Source: Oceanobacter kriegii DSM 6294 | GTDB lineage: Bacteria > Pseudomonadota > Gammaproteobacteria > Pseudomonadales > Oceanobacteraceae | Length of the DNA: 64,000 nt | Assembly (NCBI RefSeq): GCF_000422845.1 | Contig: NZ_AUGV01000017.1 | Coordinates: 1 to 64,000 of the forward strand | Direction of reading: 5' to 3' | Made by a program: the position numbers and the translations under genes | Notes under the pieces: generated by a model | What the model saw: only the letters and a program-made list of their open reading frames with translations | The model's database searches: none | Told to the model about the DNA's origin: nothing | Part shown: positions 35,011-42,380 of the stretch, piece after piece | How positions within the stretch are numbered: position 1 is the first letter of the stretch | Layout of the letters: each line of letters starts with the position of its first letter

Positions 35011-37101
35011 GTGCTAAGCAAAGAATCAAAAGAAAGAATTCAGGCGCTCTACCGAGAATTGATCAAAGCGCTCGACCTCAAACCGCGTTATGGCCAGCGA
35101 ATGATGATCGCTGAAATCGCCAAGGCGCTGGGCTCGGTTTCGGCCGACGAAAAGGGCGAACGCACCAACGATGCGGGCATCGTGGTGGTGGAAGCGGGTA
35201 CCGGTACTGGTAAAACGCTGGCGTACTTGCTGGCGTCGTTGCCATTGGCCATCGAGCAGGAAAAGAAGCTGCTGATCAGCACTGCCACCGTGGCGCTGCA
35301 AGAGCAGATTCTGGACAAAGACCTGCCGAACCTGAAAAAAAATATCTCGCTGCCGTTCAATTTTGCGCTGGCCAAAGGCCGTGGTCGTTATTTGTGTCTG
35401 ACCAAGCTTGATAAATCCTTGCAGCAGCTGTCCGGCATTCTCTCGACCGTCGATCTGTTCGAGCAGACGCCAGAAGAGCAGGATCGCGAGTTGTACGAAA
35501 ACATGCTGATGAAATACGCCAGCGGAAAGTGGGATGGAGACCGCGACCGCTGGCCGGAAGAGATTGAGCAGAGCCAGTGGAGTCACCTGACGGCGACTCA
35601 TCGGGAATGTTCCAACCGCCGCTGCCCGGAATTCGATAACTGTGCGTTCTTCAAGGCCCGCCAAGCCATGGAAGATGCAGATATTATTGTGGCCAACCAC
35701 GACCTGGTGCTGTCGGATTTGAGCCTCGGCGGTGGCGCAGTATTGCCCGCGCCCGAGAAAACCATCTATGTGTTCGACGAAGGCCATCACCTGGCCGACA
35801 AGGCGTTGAACCACTTTCGGCTGGAGTTCGGCGTGCGCGCCCAGCGCCAGTGGCTGAAACAGCTGGAAACCGGTATCGAGCAATTTGTGGCCGCTACCGG
35901 CTTGCCGCCAGCGCTGATGCATTCCTTGCAGGAAGCACCGGGTCATTGCCGCGAACTGCAAAGTCATTTCTCGCTGATGTGGCCACTGGTGTTTGATCTT
36001 CTGGGTGAAGGCGACCGCATGCGGTTTGAATTCGGCCGCACGCCGGAGAATCTGCGCGACCTGCTGAACAACATCAAGGCGCCACTGCAACCTCTGCTGC
36101 AAGGGCTCGACAAGCTGGTGGACATGCTGCAACAGTCGCTGGATGCCAAAGGCGAAGGGGAATTCAGCCGCGATATTGCTGAAAGTTGGCAAGCACCTAT
36201 GGGCATGATGCTGGCGCGAGCCGAAACCCTTTGGGAAGCCGTTACCTGGCTGGCCGCAGAAGAAAAAGAAGGCGAACTGCCGGTTGCCCGCTGGATTGCC
36301 AAAACGCCGTTTGGTGAAGATTGGGACATCAAACTCAGTGCTTCACCCATTGCCGTGGCCGACCAGTTACGCAAAAACCTCTGGTGGCGTTGCCATGGGG
36401 CGGTTGTGACTTCGGCGACGCTGACAGCGTTGAACAGCTTCTCGAATCTTGCGTGGGAAACCGGCTTGCCGGATTGGGCCGGTTTTCACCGGGTAGCCAG
36501 CCCGTTCGATTACCCGAACCGCGGCACACTGGAAGTGGTGCAGCTGGCCTCTGACCCTAAAAGTGACCAGTTCCAGTCCGACGTTGAAGACTGGATGCGC
36601 AACAACATCGACAAAACCCAGGGGACGCTGGTGCTGTTCAGCTCCCGTGCCCAGCTGGAAGCCACCCGCGACACTTTTATCCGCGACTGGTACGAATATC
36701 TGCTGTGTCAGAATTTTATGCCGAAAAGCGAAATCGTCCGGAAGCACAAGGAACGTATCGACGGTAGCAAGGGCAACGTGATTTTTGGCCTGGCGAGTTT
36801 CGCCGAAGGCATCGACTTGCCGGGGGAATACCTTACCCACGTCGTGATTGTGAAAATCCCGTTTGCCGTGCCCGACGACCCGATTCAGGCGGCGACCAGT
36901 GAATGGCTCGAAACCCGTGGCCGCAATCCGTTTATGGACCTGACACTGCCCGCTGCATCCATTCGCTTGGTACAGGCCACCGGCCGTTTGATTCGTAAGG
37001 AATCTGATACCGGCAAAGTCAGTATCCTCGATAAACGCCTGCTATCCAGCCGCTACGGCAAACTGCTACTCGACGCACTACCGCCGCTGCGAAGGATCTG
37101 A
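35011..37101 (+). CDS. dinG: ATP-dependent DNA helicase DinG
   Basis: A 5'-3' superfamily 2 iron-sulfur helicase that unwinds R-loops and replication-transcription conflicts. About 696 residues from a GTG at 35011 (E. coli 716). Walker A EAGTGTGKT is at 61-69, four cysteines for a 4Fe-4S cluster lie at YLCLTK, RECSNRRCPEFDNC, DEGH is the box II variant, and motif VI is VQATGRLIRKE. The start is uncertain: no good Shine-Dalgarno precedes the GTG, and an ATG inside gspB (34969) is in frame. There is no LexA box upstream here although dinG is SOS-induced in E. coli. Confidence 0.9.
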   Translation: MLSKESKERIQALYRELIKALDLKPRYGQRMMIAEIAKALGSVSADEKGERTNDAGIVVVEAGTGTGKTLAYLLASLPLAIEQEKKLLISTATVALQEQILDKDLPNLKKNISLPFNFALAKGRGRYLCLTKLDKSLQQLSGILSTVDLFEQTPEEQDRELYENMLMKYASGKWDGDRDRWPEEIEQSQWSHLTATHRECSNRRCPEFDNCAFFKARQAMEDADIIVANHDLVLSDLSLGGGAVLPAPEKTIYVFDEGHHLADKALNHFRLEFGVRAQRQWLKQLETGIEQFVAATGLPPALMHSLQEAPGHCRELQSHFSLMWPLVFDLLGEGDRMRFEFGRTPENLRDLLNNIKAPLQPLLQGLDKLVDMLQQSLDAKGEGEFSRDIAESWQAPMGMMLARAETLWEAVTWLAAEEKEGELPVARWIAKTPFGEDWDIKLSASPIAVADQLRKNLWWRCHGAVVTSATLTALNSFSNLAWETGLPDWAGFHRVASPFDYPNRGTLEVVQLASDPKSDQFQSDVEDWMRNNIDKTQGTLVLFSSRAQLEATRDTFIRDWYEYLLCQNFMPKSEIVRKHKERIDGSKGNVIFGLASFAEGIDLPGEYLTHVVIVKIPFAVPDDPIQAATSEWLETRGRNPFMDLTLPAASIRLVQATGRLIRKESDTGKVSILDKRLLSSRYGKLLLDALPPLRRI

Positions 37102-37110
37102 TTTGATTTT

Positions 37111-37166
37111 GTAGGAGGGATTTCAATCCCGATCCGTAATAGATTCGCGATTGAAATCGCTCCTAC
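37111..37166. repeat. REP-like palindrome 1
   Basis: GTAGGAGGGATTTCAAT (37111-37127) faces its imperfect complement ATTGAAATCGCTCCTAC (37150-37166). GTAGGAG/CTCCTAC ends with an ATTTCAAT core are typical of intergenic REP elements in Pseudomonas-like genomes. It lies directly after dinG and may also act as a transcript-end structure. Confidence 0.7.
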
Positions 37167-37179
37167 AGGCATGGGGATA

Positions 37180-37223
37180 GTAGGGCGCTTTGATGTATTA
37201 CGCGTTCCGCTAATACATCCTAC
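37180..37223. repeat. REP-like palindrome 2
   Basis: GATGTATTA and TAATACATC (37192-37219) pair around CGCGTTCCGC, inside GTAGGG...CCTAC ends. A different repeat family from palindrome 1. Confidence 0.6.
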
Positions 37224-37244
37224 GTTACAGCGTAAGCTGACCCC

Positions 37245-37300
37245 GTAGGAGCTGGCTTGCCTGCGAATCGTTGGGCGTGGCCCAACAGGCTTTCGCCGGC
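37245..37300. repeat. REP-like palindrome 3
   Basis: Starts GTAGGAGCTGGCTTGCCTGC, the head of a very common Pseudomonas-type REP. GCCTGCGAA pairs imperfectly with TTTCGCCGGC and TTGGGC pairs perfectly with GCCCAA around a GTGG loop. Confidence 0.7.
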
Positions 37301-37331
37301 ATAGGATGGTGCGCTTGCTCCCATAAAAGCC

Positions 37332-37362
37332 AAAAGCCGAATTCTCTCGAATTCGGCTTTTT
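37332..37362. terminator. Bidirectional terminator between dinG and aguB
   Basis: AAAAGCCGAATTC and GAATTCGGCTTTT form a perfect 13-bp stem with a TCTC loop and T runs on both strands. It lies between convergent units. Confidence 0.9.
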
Positions 37363-37414
37363 AATTTTTGTCTAATCGCGAGCCAGCTCTCACCAGCCTC
37401 AAATCAACAAGTAC

Positions 37415-38311
37415 TCAGCGGCGGTATCGCTTGGTGATATCGCCATAGGCGTCGATACGGCGGTCGCGGAAGTATGGCCAGATACGGCGCAGTTGTTCGG
37501 TGCGGTCCATGTCGATGGTAGCCAGTAACACCTGTTCGGTTTCGCGGTCGGCCAATGCCAGGTACTCGCCCTGTCCGCCGGTGATGAAGCTGTTACCCCA
37601 GAACAGGATGCCGTCGCTGGCACCGCTTGGGTCGACTTCGTGGCCAACGCGGTTGATGGATACCACTGGCAGGTTGTTAGCCACAGAGTGGCCACGCTGC
37701 ACGGTAACCCAGGCATCGGTTTGACGTTCGTTTTCGTCTTTTTCTTCAGCCGGTTCCCAACCAATGGCGGTTGGGTAAATAAGGATGTCGGCATCGGCCA
37801 GTGCCATCAGGCGGGCGGCTTCCGGATACCATTGATCCCAGCACACCAGTACGCCCAGTTTGCCGACGGAGGTTTCAATAGGCTCGAAACCCGGTTCGTC
37901 GGCGTCGCCTGGAATAAAGTAGTACTTCTCGTAGAAGCCCGGGTCTTCCGGGATGTGCATCTTGCGGTAGAAACCACACAGCTCGGCAGAGCGGTCAAAC
38001 ACAATGGCGGTGTTGTGGTACACGCCTTTGGCACGACGCTCAAAGATAGAGCCCACCAATACGATGTTCAGTTCGGCGGCCAGTGCGCCTAACCGTTGGG
38101 CGGTGGGGCCGTCGAGTGCTTCGGCGAGGTCAAAAATATCGGCGGCTTCGTGCTGGCAGAAGTACGGGCCAGCATGAAGCTCTTGCAAGCACACCAGTTC
38201 AGCACCGGCTGCTGCGGCTTCGCGCACCAGTGCTTCGGTTTTTTCCAGGGTGGCTTCTTTGCTGCCATGAAACGCCTGTTGCACGGCGGCGACGGTGAGG
38301 TGTTTGCTCAT
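37415..38311 (-). CDS. aguB: N-carbamoylputrescine amidase
   Basis: Hydrolyses N-carbamoylputrescine to putrescine, CO2 and ammonia. The 298-residue nitrilase-family protein shows the Glu-Lys-Cys triad in QELHAGPYF, YRKMHIPEDPGF and VLVCWDQWYPE, and the RGHSVANN and NRVG segments of this branch. It begins 15 nt after aguA on the same strand; the ATG at 38311 fits family N-termini (MSKHLTVAAVQ). Together the two convert agmatine to putrescine. Confidence 0.95.
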   Translation of the reverse strand: MSKHLTVAAVQQAFHGSKEATLEKTEALVREAAAAGAELVCLQELHAGPYFCQHEAADIFDLAEALDGPTAQRLGALAAELNIVLVGSIFERRAKGVYHNTAIVFDRSAELCGFYRKMHIPEDPGFYEKYYFIPGDADEPGFEPIETSVGKLGVLVCWDQWYPEAARLMALADADILIYPTAIGWEPAEEKDENERQTDAWVTVQRGHSVANNLPVVSINRVGHEVDPSGASDGILFWGNSFITGGQGEYLALADRETEQVLLATIDMDRTEQLRRIWPYFRDRRIDAYGDITKRYRR

Positions 38312-38326
38312 GTGGGCTTCTCGCAA

Positions 38327-39355
38327 TCAGGCTTTTACAGTGGATTCAGGCGTATGGATCTGCATAGTCAGGCAATGCAGAGAGCCATATTGCTCAACGA
38401 CCGGGCGACAGTTGATCGGGTGCACCCAATGGTTCGGGAAGGCTTGCATGATGCGTTCTACCGCGACGGTATCTTCCGCTACACCATATACCGGCAGCAA
38501 CACGGCGTTGTTGATGATCAGGAAGTTGGCGTAGGTGGCTGGCAGGCGATCGCCGTCGTCGCTGTATACCGGCGAAGGCAGTGGTAGTGGCACCAGAACA
38601 TACGGGCTGCCGTCGGCCTGACGCAGCTGTTGCAGCTCTTGCTCCATGGCATGCAAGGATTCGTAGTGGTCGTCTGACTGGCGCGCTTGACAGTAGGCAA
38701 TGGTGGTCGGGTTGCAGAAACGCGCCAGTGTGTCGATGTGGGCGTCGGTGTCATCACCTTCCAGGTGGCCATGCTTCAGCCATAACACCCGTTCGATGCC
38801 CAAAGACTCTTGCAAGCGGCTTTCAATGTCTGCACGTGACAGCGATGGATTGCGGTTCGGGTTCAGCAAGCAATGCTCGGTCGTCAGCAGTGTGCCTTTG
38901 CCGTCGGTCTCCAGACTGCCACCTTCCAGCACCATGTTGCGCGGTTCCATTGGCAATGGACCTTTGCCGAAACTGTATGCCTGTAGGGCATTCAGCCGGT
39001 TGCTGATCTGGTTGTCGAGATCGTGTTCGTATTTGCCGCCCCAGCCATTGAACTGAAAATCAACAAAGCTCAGCTTGCCGTCCAGATAGACGCTGATTGG
39101 GCCATGGTCGCGGGCCCAGGTATCGTTGTTTTCAACCGGGAAAATTTCGACCTGCTTGTGGTTCTGGTACAGGTGTGACAAACGATTGCAGTCCTGCGGG
39201 TTACCACAGCTGATAATGACATTCTGGTGCTGGCTGATGGCCGCAACCAGAGCATGAAATACCGGCTCAATACGTGGCAGGAATGGTGCCCAGTCGCTGG
39301 TACGGGTAGGCCAGGTGAGTTGGACGGCGGTTTGGGCTTCCCATTCCGCGGGCAT
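38327..39355 (-). CDS. aguA: Agmatine deiminase
   Basis: Converts agmatine to N-carbamoylputrescine and ammonia. The 342-residue porphyromonas-type peptidyl-arginine-deiminase-fold protein has NNDTWARDHGPI, the LEGGSLETDGKGTLLTTEHCLLNPNRN segment, GHLEGDDTDAHID and the C-terminal catalytic cysteine region (YGSLHCLTMQ). The frame runs far upstream without similarity; MPAEWE at 39355 is the family start, though a TTG four codons earlier has a better-placed GAGA. It is the first gene of aguAB. Confidence 0.93.
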   Translation of the reverse strand: MPAEWEAQTAVQLTWPTRTSDWAPFLPRIEPVFHALVAAISQHQNVIISCGNPQDCNRLSHLYQNHKQVEIFPVENNDTWARDHGPISVYLDGKLSFVDFQFNGWGGKYEHDLDNQISNRLNALQAYSFGKGPLPMEPRNMVLEGGSLETDGKGTLLTTEHCLLNPNRNPSLSRADIESRLQESLGIERVLWLKHGHLEGDDTDAHIDTLARFCNPTTIAYCQARQSDDHYESLHAMEQELQQLRQADGSPYVLVPLPLPSPVYSDDGDRLPATYANFLIINNAVLLPVYGVAEDTVAVERIMQAFPNHWVHPINCRPVVEQYGSLHCLTMQIHTPESTVKA

Positions 39356-39698
39356 GCGTTTGTTCAATAGACCGATCTCTTTCTTACGGTTTTTGTGGCT
39401 TTGCCGGAACCCTCGTGAGGTGGGCAAATCTGAAAGCGCGATTATGGCAAGTTTTGTCGTCAGGTACAGATGCGGACAGGTAAAAATCCCTGATCGGTGG
39501 GCGTGGGCCGATAATTGGTTGCAGCGGCACCGGCTTTGGCTTTTTGACTGGCTTGGGGCACACTTGCGCAGCGTTTCAGGCTTGGTCGGCAACCAATACT
39601 CGGAACCTGCTTTGATAGCAGGTTTCGGCAGCTGATTGCTGGCTTGGCGAATGGGTTTATGTGATTGGATTTTCGTAGGGACAGGAGCAGTACACTTT
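39356..39698. other. Divergent region between aguA and lolC
   Basis: 343 bp without a supportable gene; it should contain the promoters of aguAB (leftward) and the lolC operon (rightward). I found no convincing -35/-10 pair, repeat or known operator. Confidence 0.4.
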
Positions 39699-40949
39699 AT
39701 GGCATTGTCACCGGGCAAGTTGCCGCTTGGGATTGGTCTCAGGTATTTGGCGGCCAAGCGCCGCAATCATTTTATTTCGTTTATTTCGGCGTCTTCCATG
39801 GTGGGGATGACGCTGGGCGTGGCGGTGCTGATCATTGTGTTGTCGGTAATGAACGGCTTTGACCGCGAATTGCGCCAGCGCATTTTGGGCATGGTACCTC
39901 ACGGTGTGATCTATCAGCCGGGTGGTATCGCCGATTGGCAGGCGCTGGCCGATGAGGTGAATCAGTTCGATGGCGTCGAAGCCGTTGCGCCGCTGACCCG
40001 GTTGCAAGGCATGCTGGGCGTGAACGGTCGCGTCAAAGGCGTGATGCTAACTGGCATTGAGCCTGCGGCGGAGCGCGATGTATCGATCTTGCCAGACCAT
40101 ATCAAATCCGGTGCTTTGGAAGATTTGCAGCCGGGCAGTTACAAGGTGCTGCTGGGGGATTTGCTGGCTCGTAATCTGGGAGTTGCCAAGGGCGACAAGA
40201 TTACGCTGATGCTGCCTGAGGCGACGATGAGCCCGGCCGGTGTGATCCCACGAGTGCGTCGTCTGACTGTCGCGGGTACGTTCTCGGTTGGTGCCGAGCT
40301 GGATGCGAACCTGGCGGTAATCAATATTGTTGATGCCGGCAAGCTGGGTCGTATTGGTGGTGAGGCTGAATCCTTGCGGGTGAAGCTGGACGACTTGTTC
40401 AAGGCGCCGGAAACCGTTTGGCGCATCGTCAACAACCTGAATGGTTACGCCTGGGGCAGTGACTGGACTCGTACGCACGGCAATCTGTTTGCGGCCATTC
40501 ATATGGAAAAGCGCATGATTGGCTTGCTGCTGTTGATGATTGTCGCCGTGGCTGCCTTCAACATTATTTCCACTCTGGTCATGGTGGTGACCGACAAGCA
40601 GGCAGATATTGCCATTCTGCGTACCATGGGCGCGCGCCCTCGAACCATTATGGCCATTTTTATGGTGCAGGGTTTGTCGATCGGGCTGGTGGGCGTTGTA
40701 CTGGGAACCGCATTGGGTGTTCTGGGCGCTTTGACCATTTCTGATTTGGTGGCCTGGGCTGAGAATGCCTTTGGCTTCAAGATACTGAGCGCCGATGTGT
40801 ACTTTATTTCTTACTTGCCTTCGGAGCTTCTACTGAGCGATGTCGCCGTTATTACCGGCTCGGGGTTGCTGTTGAGCTTCCTGGCGACTCTTTATCCATC
40901 TTACCGGGCGTCCCGGGTTCAACCTGCGGAGGCGCTGCGTTATGAGTAA
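39699..40949 (+). CDS. lolC: Lipoprotein-releasing ABC transporter permease, LolC/LolE family
   Basis: The membrane subunit of the Lol exporter, which extracts outer-membrane lipoproteins from the inner membrane and hands them to LolA. The 416-residue protein has the family topology: a first helix (SASSMVGMTLGVAVLIIVLSVMNGF), a large periplasmic domain (about 60-270) and three C-terminal helices with the FtsX-like segment DIAILRTMGA. Only one LolC/E-type gene is next to lolD, so it may act as a homodimer (LolF-like) or with a LolE elsewhere. The ATG at 39699 follows AGGAG with rather long spacing. Confidence 0.93.
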   Translation: MALSPGKLPLGIGLRYLAAKRRNHFISFISASSMVGMTLGVAVLIIVLSVMNGFDRELRQRILGMVPHGVIYQPGGIADWQALADEVNQFDGVEAVAPLTRLQGMLGVNGRVKGVMLTGIEPAAERDVSILPDHIKSGALEDLQPGSYKVLLGDLLARNLGVAKGDKITLMLPEATMSPAGVIPRVRRLTVAGTFSVGAELDANLAVINIVDAGKLGRIGGEAESLRVKLDDLFKAPETVWRIVNNLNGYAWGSDWTRTHGNLFAAIHMEKRMIGLLLLMIVAVAAFNIISTLVMVVTDKQADIAILRTMGARPRTIMAIFMVQGLSIGLVGVVLGTALGVLGALTISDLVAWAENAFGFKILSADVYFISYLPSELLLSDVAVITGSGLLLSFLATLYPSYRASRVQPAEALRYE

Positions 40950-41637
40950 TCCGGTATTGCAAGCGAATGGCTTGCTGAAAACCTACACCAGTGGCCCGCA
41001 GTCGGTCACGGTATGGAAGGACGTTAGTTTCGATCTGAATGCCGGTGAGACCCTCGCGATCGTGGGCTCGTCCGGTTCTGGTAAAACCACCTTGCTGAAC
41101 GTGTTGGGTGGGCTGGATACTGTCGACGCCGGAGAAGTAGTCATTGGCGGACAGTCTATTCAAGGGTTGAACGAAACCCAGCGCACCTTGCTGCGTAACC
41201 AGCAGCTCGGGTTTGTGTACCAGTTTCATCATCTGTTGCCGGAATTCACGGCCTTGGAAAACGTGATGATGCCGCTGCTGTTGGGTGGTCTGTCTCGCAA
41301 GCAGTCCGAAGCGCGTGCACTGGAGTGCTTGTCGGCACTGGGCATGGCCGAGCGGGGACAGCATAAGCCCGCGGAACTGTCTGGTGGTGAACGTCAGCGT
41401 GTGGCGATTGCCCGCGCCTTGGTGAATCGTCCCAAGCTGGTGTTGATGGATGAACCTACGGGAAACCTGGATCAGCAAACCGCAGCACAGGTAGAAAGCC
41501 TTATGTTGGAGCTGATTCGCACCAGTGACACTGCCTTTGTGCTGGTAACCCACGATGAAGCGTTGGCCTCACGAATGGATCGCTGCATGCGCTTGAAAGA
41601 CCAGACGCTGATTCTGGATGCCAGTGAAGTGAGTTGA
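40942..41637 (+). CDS. lolD: Lipoprotein-releasing ABC transporter ATP-binding subunit
   Basis: Powers lipoprotein release. The 231-residue ABC ATPase has Walker A GSSGSGKTT (42-50), Q-loop FVYQFHHLLPEFTALENV (the LolD-type segment), signature ELSGGERQRVAIARAL, Walker B LVLMDEPTGNLD and switch His in LVTHDE. It overlaps lolC by 8 nt. Its last codons and stop lie in a 14-bp tandem array. Confidence 0.96.
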   Translation: MSNPVLQANGLLKTYTSGPQSVTVWKDVSFDLNAGETLAIVGSSGSGKTTLLNVLGGLDTVDAGEVVIGGQSIQGLNETQRTLLRNQQLGFVYQFHHLLPEFTALENVMMPLLLGGLSRKQSEARALECLSALGMAERGQHKPAELSGGERQRVAIARALVNRPKLVLMDEPTGNLDQQTAAQVESLMLELIRTSDTAFVLVTHDEALASRMDRCMRLKDQTLILDASEVS

Positions 41638-41698
41638 GGGAAGTGACTTGAAGGAAGTCAGCTGAAAGGCGTGAGCTGAAAAAAGCGAACTGAATAAA
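41629..41698 (+). repeat. 14-bp tandem array, five units, across the lolD stop
   Basis: Units begin at 41629, 41643, 41657, 41671 and 41685, each a variant of GTGAGTTGAAGGAA (GTGAGTTGAGGGAA, GTGACTTGAAGGAA, GTCAGCTGAAAGGC, GTGAGCTGAAAAAA, GCGAACTGAATAAA). The first includes the lolD stop codon TGA. It ends at the terminator. Confidence 0.85.
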
Positions 41699-41733
41699 AA
41701 AGCCCGCTGGTGACATTCATCAGCGGGCTTTTT
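41696..41733. terminator. Bidirectional terminator between lolD and the DUF2062 gene
   Basis: AAAAAAGCCCGCTG and CAGCGGGCTTTTT pair, extended by TG/CA, between convergent genes. Confidence 0.9.
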
Positions 41734-41737
41734 GTTG

Positions 41738-41792
41738 TTTGGACTGTCGCGTTTTGGACTGTCGTGCTCGGTGAACGGGCTTATTTGGACTG
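41738..41792. repeat. Three copies of TTTGGACTG around the DUF2062 gene end
   Basis: TTTGGACTGTCG occurs at 41738-41749 and 41753-41764 (15-bp period), and TTTGGACTG again at 41784-41792, where it codes the last residues QSK of the DUF2062 protein on the minus strand. The two outer copies look like tandem duplicates of the gene end. Confidence 0.7.
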
Positions 41793-42323
41793 GTTTTGCG
41801 AGTTGGTCCGGCCAAACCGATGCTTACGCTTCTTCCAGCTATCCCATACGTGCTTGCGCCAGAACCAATCAACAATGAAATAACCCAGTACCCCGGCAAT
41901 AATGCCTGCGGCAAGTGAACCAACCAACAAGGGTTCCCATACCTGCGACAGCTCCGAGAGCACCCAGTCGACGGTCAATTCAATGTGAAACTCGCGGTGC
42001 GGCGAGTTCAGAATCCAGGTGCCAAACAGATAGGTGCCGTAAAACAGCGGTGGTATCGTAACCGGGTTGCTTACCCAAACGAGTCCAACGGAAATGGGCA
42101 CGTTGGCGTTGGCCCAAAAGGCGAACAGGGCGGCAATGGCCATTTGGAACGGCATCGGCAAAAAGGCGGCGAACAAGCCAACCATAAAGGCACGGGATAC
42201 CGAACGGCGATTCAGATGCCACAGGTTGGGATTGGCAAACAAGGGCGCCAAAAAGCTCAGGGACTTATTGCCCTGAATGTCTTCCGGGCTTGGAAAGACG
42301 CGTTTGAAAAATTTCTTGGGCAT
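41781..42323 (-). CDS. DUF2062 family membrane protein
   Basis: A 180-residue protein of a family often encoded beside comEC in gammaproteobacteria; no molecular function is known. The conserved core is visible: RRSVSRAFMVGLFAAFLPMPFQM, VSNPVTIPPLFYGTYLFGTWIL and a C-terminal span (LLVGSLAAGIIAGVLGYFIVDWFW), followed by a very basic tail. It is divergent from comEC, starting 57 bp before it. Confidence 0.85.
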   Translation of the reverse strand: MPKKFFKRVFPSPEDIQGNKSLSFLAPLFANPNLWHLNRRSVSRAFMVGLFAAFLPMPFQMAIAALFAFWANANVPISVGLVWVSNPVTIPPLFYGTYLFGTWILNSPHREFHIELTVDWVLSELSQVWEPLLVGSLAAGIIAGVLGYFIVDWFWRKHVWDSWKKRKHRFGRTNSQNQSK

Positions 42324-42380
42324 GAAACCGGCCGTTAATGCAATGCGGCGCGATTATGCCGACTCTGCCATGGAGTGGCA

